Assembly (NCBI GenBank): GCA_965222745.1
Contig: CBDCUW010000003.1
Location: forward strand, 310,001 to 374,000
Length of the DNA stretch: 64,000 nucleotides
DNA from: CBDCUW01 sp965222745
Lineage (GTDB): Bacteria; Planctomycetota; Planctomycetia; Pirellulales; Pirellulaceae
Reading direction: 5' to 3'
The stretch's first letter is position 1, and every line of letters starts with the position of its first letter. Below the pieces are notes generated by a model. It ran no database searches. It worked only from the letters and a program-made list of their open reading frames with translations, and was not told the DNA's origin. Below, one piece after another: positions 28,420 to 36,833 of the stretch. Made by a program: the position numbers and the translations under genes.

Positions 28420-29415
28420 TCAGCTCCAGCTGCTGCGAAGCGACTCCAGCCCCTCGGCCATCGTCAATCGTACGCGGTAGCCAAGTCGCTGCTTGGCGGC
28501 GGAAATATCAAAATAATGGTCTCGGGCAAGCTGTGAGGCGACGAATCGCGTCATCGGCGGCTCACTGCGGCGCCGTGTCCAACGGTAAGCCAGTTCCAGG
28601 GCTCCGCCGATCGCATAAGCGGCGGCGAAGCTGATCGATTTTTTCGGTGGCGTCACCCCGCCGATTTCGCAAACTTGGGAAATCCAATCCCAGCAATTGA
28701 CCGGTTCGTCCTGGGCGATGAAGTAGGCTCGGCCGCCCGATCGCAGCGGTTCGGCCAACAGCGCGTCGAGTGCGTCCAGGTGGGCCGCCGCGGCGTTGAC
28801 CACGTGAACCGTATCGACGCGATTGGTGCCGCTGCCCACGATTCGCAATCGCCCGCTGCGAGCACGGTCAAGCAGCCGCGGCAGGATGTGTGGGTCGTTC
28901 TCGCCCCAAATCAGGTGAGGACGCAGGGCCAACGTGTGCAACTCGTCCGGTCGATGGTTTTGCAGTACCGCCTGTTCGGCGAGCGCTTTGGTATGCGGAT
29001 AGTGACACAGCCATTTGTCCGGGTACTTTTCCGATTCGTCGACGCCGCGCTGGTCGCCTCCGGCGAAGGTGACGCTGGGGCTGCTGGTGAACACAAGGGT
29101 GCGTATCTTCGCGGCGCGGCAGGCTGAAATCAGATGTTCGGTTGCCTGGGTATTGATTGAATAGAAGTGCTCCCAGCTTCCCCACACGCCCGCCACCGCC
29201 GCCGTGTGCACCACCGCGTCGGCACCGCTAGAGGCGATCGAACCCGAAGTGAAACTGGCGTCGGTCAGATCGCCGCGCAAGTGTGTCATGCCGCGATCGA
29301 CCAGCTCCGGATATTCGGCCCGCGAAACACCAACCACCTGATCGCCGCGGTCGAGCAATTGCCGGACGATTTCGCTGCCCAAGAATCCGCCGCAACCGGT
29401 CACGAGTACTCGCAT
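28420..29415 (-). CDS. NAD(P)-dependent epimerase / 3-beta-HSD-like reductase
   Basis: A 331-residue extended short-chain dehydrogenase. The nucleotide-binding motif is VTGCGGFLG (residues 5-13), and the catalytic YxxxK is in CHYPHTKALAEQ. The substrate-side sequence (HLIWGENDPHILPRLLDRARSGRL, TVHVVNAAAAHLDAL) resembles 3-beta-hydroxysteroid dehydrogenases and the OleD 2-alkyl-3-ketoacid reductase. In this setting it may reduce a beta-keto product of the adjacent ketosynthase; that is inference. The open frame runs far upstream to 30738, antisense to the 29524 gene, so the ATG at 29415 (MRVLVTG), the normal N-terminus, is used. No OleA, OleB or OleC genes are in the window. Confidence 0.9.
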   Translation of the reverse strand: MRVLVTGCGGFLGSEIVRQLLDRGDQVVGVSRAEYPELVDRGMTHLRGDLTDASFTSGSIASSGADAVVHTAAVAGVWGSWEHFYSINTQATEHLISACRAAKIRTLVFTSSPSVTFAGGDQRGVDESEKYPDKWLCHYPHTKALAEQAVLQNHRPDELHTLALRPHLIWGENDPHILPRLLDRARSGRLRIVGSGTNRVDTVHVVNAAAAHLDALDALLAEPLRSGGRAYFIAQDEPVNCWDWISQVCEIGGVTPPKKSISFAAAYAIGGALELAYRWTRRRSEPPMTRFVASQLARDHYFDISAAKQRLGYRVRLTMAEGLESLRSSWS

Positions 29416-29523
29416 GAAAAAGTATTGCTTTTGGGTTGCGATGGCTGTTGAAAGTACCAAAGTGGCTGCGTTGTAAGATAATGGCGTCCCCACTGAAAAG
29501 ATACACGGCAAAGGCGATGGATC

Positions 29524-31359
29524 ATGGCACCAACGACTCGAACCACAACGTTGCTTTTCCTCGTCACCCTGGTGCCAGCAGTCGCTTCGCCTCCCCGGGC
29601 GATTTCCCAAACAACCGCAGCCGATCCTTCCGCCTGGACCGTTCAAAAACTGGCTCGGCAAGTGGAACAAACGATCGATCGATTCGATACCGTTTCGCTG
29701 GAAGCGGTTTACAGCCAAAAACGTGACGTCAACGCGTTTGTTCCCAACAAGAAGCCGCTGATCGTCAACGGTTCCGGATCGATTTTGTATCGAGGCGATC
29801 GGGAGCGTTGGTTTCTGAAAAACGACGGTTACACATTTCGAATCGGTGCGGCAGAGTTGACGCCCAAGACAACCATTTCGGGAAACGATGGCGAGGTCCA
29901 CTACAGTGGCGATTCCAAACGGCTGACATTGGCCGAGAAGGTTTCGCGACGTTCGGGAAGACCGCGAAGCATCATCTGGGAAACGATCTTGACCTATCCC
30001 TACCTGGGCCGCGCGCTGGAGCGGGAAACCAGCGAGATCGTTTTCGCCGGAAAGGCGGACCGGCGGCAGGTGGTTGACCTGGAATCGAAATGGGGAACCG
30101 ACGAGCGACTCTGGCAAGTGGTGGTCCGCTTCGATACCGAGCGATCTTTTTTGCCTCTTTGGCAAAAGATGTACTACGAGGGAAAGCTGTACGCCGAAAG
30201 CAGCCTGGAAGAAATCGCTCCCGTCGAAGGTACGTCCGACTACTATCCCGCGGTGATCAACACCAAGTATCACCAGAAAGCGCTGGGAGTGATCGAGCAG
30301 CAGTATGCAATCAGCAAGTTTCGGTTGCCGAAATCCTTCGACGAAGAAGCGTTTCGATACGAACCGCCGCCAGGTGTCGATATCATCGATCGACGTTCCA
30401 ATCTTGCCTGGCACAGCGATCCGTGGTGGGACGAATTGATGCCGTGGACGACCAGGCAATTGGGGTTTCCTCGTTACAAGTTCCAATCGCTTGGTGATTT
30501 CCGCAGCACGTGTGATGATTCCATGGAGGGAAAAGATGCACCGCCGATTTCCGCATCTTTTTGGCTCGGAGAAAACCCCGGCGGTTGGGATCGGGACGGC
30601 CGAAAGTTTTCGATCCTCTTTTTTTGGGGCGATGCCTCGACGCTCAGTCAACCGTTTAACAAATGGGTCACCGAGTTGGGGCAACTTGCCAGGTTGGTGG
30701 AACCGTTGGGCGGGGAAGTGATCGGAATCGGCAGTCATCGCACGTCACCTGATGATTTCCGCCGCACGGCGAAAGAGTTGATGATCAGTATTCCGTTTGC
30801 GATTGACCAAGCCGATGAGGGGGAAGGGGTCACGCACACCGCCTATCAGTTGAGCCACTATTTCTCAGTCGTTGTGGTGGATCACCAAGGCAAAGTTCGC
30901 TTGCTTTCCAACAGCGATGGGGATGCGCTGATGTCGACGATTGGAAAAATCTTGTCGAAGGATGAGATGGAGGCGATCCGATCGGTCCTGAATATCGATC
31001 CCGCCATGTCACGTGGCGAACATGACGCGATCAAGGCGCATTGGATTCAATTGCGCCGAAAGACACCGGGCCAAGGAAAGATCCATGGGCGGGTCGGCAA
31101 AAAGGGGGCAACGGTGAAACTGTTGCCGCAAATGAAAATGTTGATCGGCAGCAACCCCGGTGGATACATGTTGTTTCAAGATCATCGCGGAACGATGTCG
31201 GTTGAAGCCGACCAGGCAACCGGTCAGTATGAATTTCTCAACCTGCCGCGCGGCGTTTATCAACTAAGTGTCGAGCTTCCCGACGGCAAAGCGGACAAGA
31301 CAACCGTTGTGTTGCGGCGAGACGACGCCAGCGCCCAGCATTCGTTCTTCGAAGACTAG
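29524..31359 (+). CDS. Secreted protein with a cysteine-free thioredoxin-like domain
   Basis: A 611-residue protein with a signal peptide (residues 1-28, ending near AISQ). Residues ~35-270 are beta-rich and resemble planctomycete LolA-like or outer-membrane sorting domains (ILYRGDRERWFLKNDGY). Residues ~338-480 look like an AhpC/TSA-type thioredoxin fold (APPISASFWLGENPGG, FSILFFWGD, HYFSVVVVDHQGKV), but where redox-active members have WCxxC the sequence reads FFWGDAS, so no catalytic cysteine is present. Residues ~535-605 look like a carboxypeptidase-regulatory or carbohydrate-binding-like beta domain (GQYEFLNLPRGVYQLSVELPDG). It is likely periplasmic or on the outer surface; the function is unknown. 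It is divergent from the epimerase gene, with 108 bp between the starts. Confidence 0.78.
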   Translation: MAPTTRTTTLLFLVTLVPAVASPPRAISQTTAADPSAWTVQKLARQVEQTIDRFDTVSLEAVYSQKRDVNAFVPNKKPLIVNGSGSILYRGDRERWFLKNDGYTFRIGAAELTPKTTISGNDGEVHYSGDSKRLTLAEKVSRRSGRPRSIIWETILTYPYLGRALERETSEIVFAGKADRRQVVDLESKWGTDERLWQVVVRFDTERSFLPLWQKMYYEGKLYAESSLEEIAPVEGTSDYYPAVINTKYHQKALGVIEQQYAISKFRLPKSFDEEAFRYEPPPGVDIIDRRSNLAWHSDPWWDELMPWTTRQLGFPRYKFQSLGDFRSTCDDSMEGKDAPPISASFWLGENPGGWDRDGRKFSILFFWGDASTLSQPFNKWVTELGQLARLVEPLGGEVIGIGSHRTSPDDFRRTAKELMISIPFAIDQADEGEGVTHTAYQLSHYFSVVVVDHQGKVRLLSNSDGDALMSTIGKILSKDEMEAIRSVLNIDPAMSRGEHDAIKAHWIQLRRKTPGQGKIHGRVGKKGATVKLLPQMKMLIGSNPGGYMLFQDHRGTMSVEADQATGQYEFLNLPRGVYQLSVELPDGKADKTTVVLRRDDASAQHSFFED

Positions 31360-31496
31360 AATCGCCTCCCTGCCCGAACGAACCGAGCTTTGCAATCGTA
31401 GCAAAAATACCGGGTTTCTCTTGACCTGAATCGAATCACATATTACTTGTGGATTTCAGGCGCGGGACCTTCGGCCGCCAGTGAGAGAGAAGGAGT

Positions 31497-32045
31497 ATGG
31501 AGCCTGAAAAAACCGATCAGGATTCGCCCGATCGCAGCGCGATTGAGCGATTTTTTAGCGGACTGAGTGAGTGTGTGTTTCATTCCAAACTCGGTGTTGC
31601 TGACGTCCAGATGGTCGACTACCTCAGCGACATGCTGCTGCGGTTCATTCGCCTCGATTCACTGCATCGTGTCCGCCGTCCCAACGGCCGGCCTGCGACC
31701 GACGTTTTCCAAATGCTTTCCGAAGCGGAAAAAAGAATCGGGCTTGCCAGGCGAGAGGTTCACCGCCACATCGGCGATTTCACCCTGTTTTGGTCGGGCA
31801 TGTACCCGGAAAGTTTGCGCCGAGTTCGAGCCAGCCACTCGGCAGACGGATTTCTTGACTATTGCCGCCAGGGAAAACGCGCCTACGCGATTGCGGCCGA
31901 AATCGAAGGGGGCCAGGACCGACCCTCGTGCGACCTGCTCGGTCGGCTCAGCGACGAATTTGAGCTTTGCGCGTACGGCTTGCGCGAGGTACGCCGCGAG
32001 TGGGAAGAGAACGACGATCACGGCGACGGTTTGTTGCTGTCGTAG
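31497..32045 (+). CDS. Hypothetical protein, 182 residues
   Basis: A soluble, charged, mostly helical protein (MEPEKTDQDSPDRSAIERFF at the start). Conserved-looking blocks are LGVADVQMVDYLSDMLLRFI and SEAEKRIGLARREVHRHIGDFTLFWSGMYPE. A good purine-rich site (AAGGAG, 31490-31495) lies only one base from the ATG, so translation may rely on the upstream GAGAGAG run. No family is recognised. It has no membrane segment. Palindromic repeats begin 5 bp after the stop codon. Confidence 0.75.
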   Translation: MEPEKTDQDSPDRSAIERFFSGLSECVFHSKLGVADVQMVDYLSDMLLRFIRLDSLHRVRRPNGRPATDVFQMLSEAEKRIGLARREVHRHIGDFTLFWSGMYPESLRRVRASHSADGFLDYCRQGKRAYAIAAEIEGGQDRPSCDLLGRLSDEFELCAYGLREVRREWEENDDHGDGLLLS

Positions 32046-32049
32046 GTAA

Positions 32050-32213
32050 TCGTCGGCCAGTTCTCCGCTTCTGGCTACGCGATGCGATTTCGGAGAAATC
32101 GCCGACAGTCGGCCAGCTCTCCGAGCTGGCTACGTGCGAAGCGACTTCGGAGAAGTCGCCGACGATCTCCGCTTCTGGCTACGCACGATGCGATTTCGGA
32201 GAAGTCGCCGACG
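32050..32213. repeat. Palindromic repeat cluster, locus 6
   Basis: The longest cluster, about 164 bp. Order A(eroded)-B-A-B-A(truncated)-B, with units GATTTCGGAGAAATCGCCGAC, CGGCCAGCTCTCCGAGCTGG and CTTCGGAGAAGTCGCCGAC. It fills the whole gap between the convergent stop codons at 32045 and 32215. Confidence 0.92.
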
Positions 32214-32214
32214 G

Positions 32215-33528
32215 TTAGGCCACGAACCGTTCTATCCGTACCGCCGACGCCTGTCCTTGCGGTGAGATGTTTGCGCTGATGAAACTTTCGCCGGCTGGCG
32301 TTTCCCCTTCGACACAGGCGTTGATCGGGCAGGCGGGATCGAGCGAATCGCAATTGCGAATGTTGAACAAGTTTCCGCCCAGTGCCTTCAAGCTGGCGAC
32401 CGCTTCGACCATCCCGCCGCCGGCTCCCAGGTTTCCGATGTGACCTTTGGCAGTCGTCACCGGCGGCTGTTGCTGCGGAGGTCCAAAGACCTCGGCGATC
32501 GCTTCGGCTTCCATGCGATCACACTGCTGGGTCGCCAAGCCATGGGCGTGGAGATGCCCAACCGATTTCGGATCGGTCCCGCCCAGCGCTCGGCGCAACA
32601 CGTTGACAAATGCGGTCTTCAGATAGTTGTCGCCAGCCAGCGGCCCGACCGCACTGCTGCCGCAGCCAACCAATTCGCCAAGAATCTTCGCGCCGCGCGC
32701 TTCGGCATGTTCCAACGTTTCGCAGATCATGGCGGCGGCCCCTTCCGACACCGTGCTGCCATCGCGTGAAACATCAAACGGCCGACTGATAGTTGCGGGG
32801 TCTTCCCGATTGGCCGCCAATTCTTCCTGCATGGCTGCGTGGGTCGTTCGCAGCGGATGAATTCGCGAACCGGTCGCGCCGACCACCAGCACATCGGCGT
32901 GCCCGCGATGGATCGTCGAATAAGCTTCCGAAAGAGCGGCGCCGGCCGAGGCTTCGCGCAGCGTGATGGAATTGTTGGGACCGCGAAGGTCGTTGTAGAT
33001 CGCGATATGACTGGCCGGCATGTTGGGCAGGTATTTCAGCAACCACAGCGGATTGACCTGCGGACGTCCCTCCTGGCCCCATCGCCCGAAAACAAACTGG
33101 CCCTGCTCATCCAGGCACTTGCCGATTCCCTCGGCGAACTCCTCCGGCAGAGACATGATGTAATCGCAACCGTAAACCACTCCCGTTCGATCGCGATCGC
33201 GCTGCTGGGGATTCAAGTCGGCATCGCTGAGAGCCAACTGAGCGACGGCCACCCCCATTTCAATCTCGCGGCACATCACCTTGCTGCCTTTACGGATCGT
33301 TCGTTGCAGCTTTTTCTCCAGCGGCCCGTATTCGGAAATGTGGCCGCTAAAATCGATCGCTTCGCCGCCGCTATCGATGGGCAATACACCTTGAGGCACT
33401 CGGCGAAGCGGCCGAATTCCGCTGACGCCCTCCCGCAACTGCTGCAAGAGGCGATCAGGATCGTTGCCCAGGGGACTGACGACGCCGACCCCTGTGATGA
33501 CGACACGACGTGACGAAGCGTTTTCCAT
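32215..33528 (-). CDS. Ketosynthase-like protein without catalytic cysteine (KS-beta/CLF-like)
   Basis: A 437-residue protein with the full thiolase fold of FabF-type enzymes (RVVITGVGVVSPLGN at residues 8-22, and DVLVVGATGSRIHPL). At the active site the alignment GPNNSITLREASAGAALSEA places Glu192 where the Cys belongs. The first catalytic His is kept (His329 in HAHGLAT), but the second is Asn366 in KGHIGNLGAGGG, where FabF has GH. A protein like this cannot carry an acyl chain on Cys; known relatives with this loss are chain-length factors of type II polyketide synthases and KSQ decarboxylases. It may pair with the active ketosynthase at 27031. The ATG at 33528 (MENASSRRVV) is preferred over an upstream alternative at 33570. 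Confidence 0.88.
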   Translation of the reverse strand: MENASSRRVVITGVGVVSPLGNDPDRLLQQLREGVSGIRPLRRVPQGVLPIDSGGEAIDFSGHISEYGPLEKKLQRTIRKGSKVMCREIEMGVAVAQLALSDADLNPQQRDRDRTGVVYGCDYIMSLPEEFAEGIGKCLDEQGQFVFGRWGQEGRPQVNPLWLLKYLPNMPASHIAIYNDLRGPNNSITLREASAGAALSEAYSTIHRGHADVLVVGATGSRIHPLRTTHAAMQEELAANREDPATISRPFDVSRDGSTVSEGAAAMICETLEHAEARGAKILGELVGCGSSAVGPLAGDNYLKTAFVNVLRRALGGTDPKSVGHLHAHGLATQQCDRMEAEAIAEVFGPPQQQPPVTTAKGHIGNLGAGGGMVEAVASLKALGGNLFNIRNCDSLDPACPINACVEGETPAGESFISANISPQGQASAVRIERFVA

Positions 33529-33669
33529 GAAGCGTGAAGCTGGAAGTTGATCGATGAAAATGACACGCAAGAAATGGCAACAAGCCGCCGCATTCTAAAC
33601 GGGCATTGTTTTGATTTTCAGGGGGGATGTGCCGAGCCTGCGATTTCCGCCTCGCTGCCATGTTCGGGC

Positions 33670-34872
33670 CTAATACCGCCCGCGATTGGGAGCGCTGGTG
33701 CCGGCGGCCACCTGTGGCGGTGCCGCGGAGGTGGCCAGATTCTCCGACGCTCTGCCGCGAAATTCGATAAAAAGCAGCGCGTCGGCGCGTCCGGCGGTCG
33801 TGCCGGTCAACATGCTCATGTTCAGCAGCGGAACGGCCGCCTGGGGACGCTCCGGGCTGGCGACCACGCCGCACGAGAGCAGCAAAACCATGTCCGAGGG
33901 CCATCGAAACCGCTCGTGCAATCGCCAGCTGACCACCTGCGGCACGTCAATTCGCGTGCGGTGCACTTGATTGTTCGGCAAAGGCAATTCCAAGTCGACG
34001 TGATTCAATTTGTCGACCTGATCGATCTCCGCCTTGATCACACAGTCGATTGCGGCGCGATCCACGCTCAGCAACGGACTGATCGACAAACGGTAACCTT
34101 CCTGGACCTCGCCCGTTTCCGGTTCATAGGGCGGCCATCCCGTGGGCGATGGACGAACGTTGCGAACGTAGTTGCGACCCCGCGTGCTGGCCAACTGTTC
34201 GGTTTGGCCGTTGTGCATCACCAGGTTCACATCCTGGACCTGTCGGGCATCGGTGCGAACGCGAAGCATGTTCAGCACCAGGGCGGCGTTTTCTTTGCTA
34301 AGCAACCACGCTTGCACACCGGGCGAATCGACCGGCACATGTTGCATCAACATGTGGGCGCGGCTGCGCCAATTGGGACTTCCCACGGTCATCACGCGCA
34401 GGTTCATTACCTGCGCGTCTTTCTCGCCGGCAACAAACCGATCGACCACGCCGGCGACGATCTGATGCATTTCGGTGGTGTGGTACACCGAAAGCGAAGT
34501 CGCGTCGGCGTTCATGAACCCAAACGGTTGAGTGAACCAGACGTCGCTGCCCGTTTCGCGCAGGATCCAATCGACGATGGCCTGTTCGGGATGATCGTGC
34601 TTGGTCAGGTAACCGGTGTAGGGAGTGAGGTCGTAGATACGATGCTCTTGGCCGGCTGTACGAGGAAGTTCGCCGCCGCCTGTGACTCGACCCGCAGCTG
34701 GCGGCGCCGCCGCGGTCGGGTTGTTCTGAAAGCTGGGTGGTGTTTGTGGAACAGCCGACAACGCGCCTCCGGGAGAGGTCGGTAGCGGCATGCCTTGAGC
34801 CACCGCTCGGTCGGTGTGGGTGAGCAAGGCGAAAGCGAGCGCGTATGTAAATACCATCAAGCGATGAGGCAT
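33670..34872 (-). CDS. Secreted protein, possibly secretin-related
   Basis: A 400-residue protein with a signal peptide (MPHRLMVFTYALAFALLTHTDRAVAQ) and a low-complexity Pro/Ala/Gly segment up to residue ~60. The C-terminal half holds a beta-rich block (GYRLSISPLLSVDRAAIDCVIKAEID, then NNQVHRTRIDVPQVVSWRLHERFRWP and DMVLLLSCGVV) that resembles the end of secretin (PulD/GspD) domains, with a hydrophobic-aromatic pattern ending LLFIEFRG. A full secretin with N domains is not present, so the relation is uncertain. The ATG at 34872 has an AGGA box 9 bases upstream, better placed than the ATG at 34881. It is divergent from the VWA gene. Confidence 0.7.
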   Translation of the reverse strand: MPHRLMVFTYALAFALLTHTDRAVAQGMPLPTSPGGALSAVPQTPPSFQNNPTAAAPPAAGRVTGGGELPRTAGQEHRIYDLTPYTGYLTKHDHPEQAIVDWILRETGSDVWFTQPFGFMNADATSLSVYHTTEMHQIVAGVVDRFVAGEKDAQVMNLRVMTVGSPNWRSRAHMLMQHVPVDSPGVQAWLLSKENAALVLNMLRVRTDARQVQDVNLVMHNGQTEQLASTRGRNYVRNVRPSPTGWPPYEPETGEVQEGYRLSISPLLSVDRAAIDCVIKAEIDQVDKLNHVDLELPLPNNQVHRTRIDVPQVVSWRLHERFRWPSDMVLLLSCGVVASPERPQAAVPLLNMSMLTGTTAGRADALLFIEFRGRASENLATSAAPPQVAAGTSAPNRGRY

Positions 34873-35033
34873 CGATTCCATTCCTGGCGAAGAGGCTGAG
34901 ACAGACGAAACTGCCTATACCGGCTTTCCTTCTGTCCCGGCAAGGGGAAATCAGAATCGATCGAATGGTGTTTCCACCCGCACTTTTTTCGCTTCCATCT
35001 ACGAGGTAACATGAATCTTCACAATGCTTTCAA

Positions 35034-35066
35034 ACCAGATTGGGGGCAGACCATCTAAAATCTGGT
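35034..35066 (+). promoter_or_regulatory. Hairpin in the leader of the VWA gene
   Basis: An 8-bp inverted repeat, ACCAGATT (35034-35041) and AATCTGGT (35059-35066), ends 6 bp before the ATG at 35073. It would cover the region where a ribosome-binding site should lie, and none is visible. A regulatory role is possible but unproven. Confidence 0.3.
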
Positions 35067-35072
35067 ACAGCG

Positions 35073-36566
35073 ATGAGCGAACGCATCGATCGAAACGAGT
35101 CTCGGCCGCCACCGACCGCCGAAACACCGGAGCAAGACCAGCGCCGCCGGCTTGAACTGGAGCTGATCAAGATTCGTAACGAGGCGGCAGCGGCACGCCT
35201 GGAGGCTCGGGCGGCGGAGATCGAGTTGATGATTCGCCAGCTGGGCCGCAGTGGCGTCACCGATTCTGGGACCCCGATCAATCCACCCCACCATGCCATT
35301 TCCGCTGCCGAGGACAGCCGGCCGGTGGAGAAGCCGACGCACTTTGCTAGCTGGGAAGAAGTTCAGGCAGTCTTGCCATCGGCTGTGCCACCATCGCAAC
35401 CAGGTGAAGCACTGATCACCCGAACCGATTCGGCGCACCCCTCGACGCCAGCGCCCCACGTCGGCGATTTCTCTGAAATCGATTCGCAACCCGTCGGCGA
35501 TTTCTCCGAAATCGATTCGCAACCTATCAGTGATTTCTCCGAAATCGCTGCGAACGTGCCGGTTCGGAGAACCGGCCGACAATCCTCCGAAACAACCGCG
35601 CCGAAAGGGGCGGTCACCTCAGACGAGGTGGCGATCGAGTCGGACGGTGAGGAGACGGAAGACGCCGAAGAGAAACGATCGAAGCCGGCAGCATGGCTGG
35701 TCAGCGCCGTGGCTCACGTCGCGGTGCTGCTGATCTTGGCCGCGGTCACCCTGCAGACTCAGCGTCCCAAGGACCAGGTCGCCCTGTCCGCTTCGGCGGC
35801 CGAGGCCAACGAGGTTTCGATGGAGACTTTTACGATCGAATCCACGCAGCCGGAAACCGAACCGACTGAAATCACTCCGTCGGAAACGGAGTATGAGCTG
35901 AGCCCGATCGGTGAGATCGCGGCGCCACAGTTTCAACCCGATGCGCCACCGTCGCCGGCGACGGCGGCCCTTTCCAGCAGTTCTTCGTCGGCGGCTGCGA
36001 TGTCATTGAAATCGGATTCGGATGCCAAGATTCAATTTTGCGGAGTCGAAGGGGGTGGCAATCATTTTGTCTACCTGGTCGACAGTTCGGACAGCATGGG
36101 GGACGGGTTTGAATCGGCACGAGCAGAACTTCTGCGCTCGATCGATGTGTTGAAACCGGACCAACGGTTTTACGTTGTCTTTTTCGATGCCGAATCGTCG
36201 TACATGCGATTGGCTAACGCCAGCGAGGACGAACCTCGCAGCGTCTATGCCACGCCGCAAAACAAAACGGCGCTGCGGCGGTGGGCGATGAGAATTTCGA
36301 TGGACCGCGGCCGCGCTCCCTACGATCCGCTGCGGTTTGCGTTGAAACTGAAACCGGACGTGATCTTCCTGCTTTCTGACGGCGAGTTCCCGCAAGGGAT
36401 CGAGGATTTGTTGAAAGAAGAAAACAAGATCGTCAATCTCTTTGGCGACCGCAAGCCGATCAGTATCGTCCACACGATCGGCTATCACAGCAAGGAAGGC
36501 GAAAGCCGCATGCGACGCATCGCTCAACAGAATCAGGGCCAATACCGACACATTCCCAAGCCCTGA
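35073..36566 (+). CDS. Membrane-anchored von Willebrand A protein with an in-frame repeat insertion
   Basis: A 497-residue protein from the ATG at 35073 (MSERIDRNES). Order: a basic/acidic coiled helix (residues 20-58), a Pro/Ser linker, one membrane segment (AAWLVSAVAHVAVLLILAAVTL, ~206-227), a Glu/Thr/Pro-rich stalk, and a VWA domain (~325-490) with an intact metal-ion site DSSDSMG (Asp337-Ser339-Ser341). The N-terminal part faces the cytoplasm and the VWA domain is probably in the periplasm. Residues ~129-170 are encoded by palindromic repeat units (35459-35581) and read HVGDFSEIDSQ, PVGDFSEIDSQ, PISDFSEIAAN and then VPVRRTGRQ. The frame is preserved throughout. Similar planctomycete proteins carry such linkers of variable length. 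A MoxR gene is in the window but not adjacent. Confidence 0.85.
   Translation: MSERIDRNESRPPPTAETPEQDQRRRLELELIKIRNEAAAARLEARAAEIELMIRQLGRSGVTDSGTPINPPHHAISAAEDSRPVEKPTHFASWEEVQAVLPSAVPPSQPGEALITRTDSAHPSTPAPHVGDFSEIDSQPVGDFSEIDSQPISDFSEIAANVPVRRTGRQSSETTAPKGAVTSDEVAIESDGEETEDAEEKRSKPAAWLVSAVAHVAVLLILAAVTLQTQRPKDQVALSASAAEANEVSMETFTIESTQPETEPTEITPSETEYELSPIGEIAAPQFQPDAPPSPATAALSSSSSSAAAMSLKSDSDAKIQFCGVEGGGNHFVYLVDSSDSMGDGFESARAELLRSIDVLKPDQRFYVVFFDAESSYMRLANASEDEPRSVYATPQNKTALRRWAMRISMDRGRAPYDPLRFALKLKPDVIFLLSDGEFPQGIEDLLKEENKIVNLFGDRKPISIVHTIGYHSKEGESRMRRIAQQNQGQYRHIPKP
35459..35581 (+). repeat. Palindromic repeats inside a coding region, locus 7
   Basis: Three B units (GTCGGCGATTTCTCTGAAAT, GTCGGCGATTTCTCCGAAAT and one eroded) and one A unit (GCCGGTTCGGAGAACCGGCC) lie in frame in the VWA gene. 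The B units are spaced 33 bp apart, a multiple of three. Confidence 0.92.
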
Positions 36567-36614
36567 TCAGCAAGCGAAACGGATCGTGACACGGATGGAA
36601 GTGCGTGCAGGAGT

Positions 36615-36805
36615 TGACCACGAATCACTCGAATAACTCGAATGAAGAGAGATGAATTCAGATCAGAAGACGTTTGCGCCGAGCGGCAGAGTTGGGCAGT
36701 TGCTGGGTGTGACTGTCATTCATGGGCGGGAGATCTGAATCGTGGTCGGTCCTGGCCTCCACACATTCTTTTCCTATTCGTGTGATGAGTGCTATTGGTG
36801 GTCAC
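36615..36805. repeat. Eroded inverted-repeat element, about 190 bp
   Basis: Outer arms TGACCACGAATCACTCGAAT (from 36615) and the inverse GTGATGAGTGCTATTGGTGG (to 36805) face each other, and inner arms AATTCAGATC (36655-36664) and GATCTGAATC (36732-36741) form a second inverted pair. There is no coding capacity between them. It resembles a MITE-like or nested palindromic element; a related arm pair with TTCGTGGT lies at 57303-57407. Confidence 0.6.
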
Positions 36806-36833
36806 CTTTCCTTACTCAGCTTCTCCGTGCCAA

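Noticed and set aside
29448..29482. TTGAAA and TAAGAT as a promoter for the 29524 gene
   Set aside because: The spacer is 20 bp, too long for a convincing sigma-70 promoter.
29416..30738. Long N-terminal extension of the epimerase frame
   Set aside because: It lies antisense to the 29524 gene and has no resemblance to dehydrogenases; the ATG at 29415 gives the normal N-terminus.
33547..34785. Long plus-strand frame (412 codons) opposite the secretin-like gene
   Set aside because: The minus strand has a signal peptide, a placed ribosome-binding site and protein-like composition, whereas the plus frame is rich in Arg, Gln and His without domain features.
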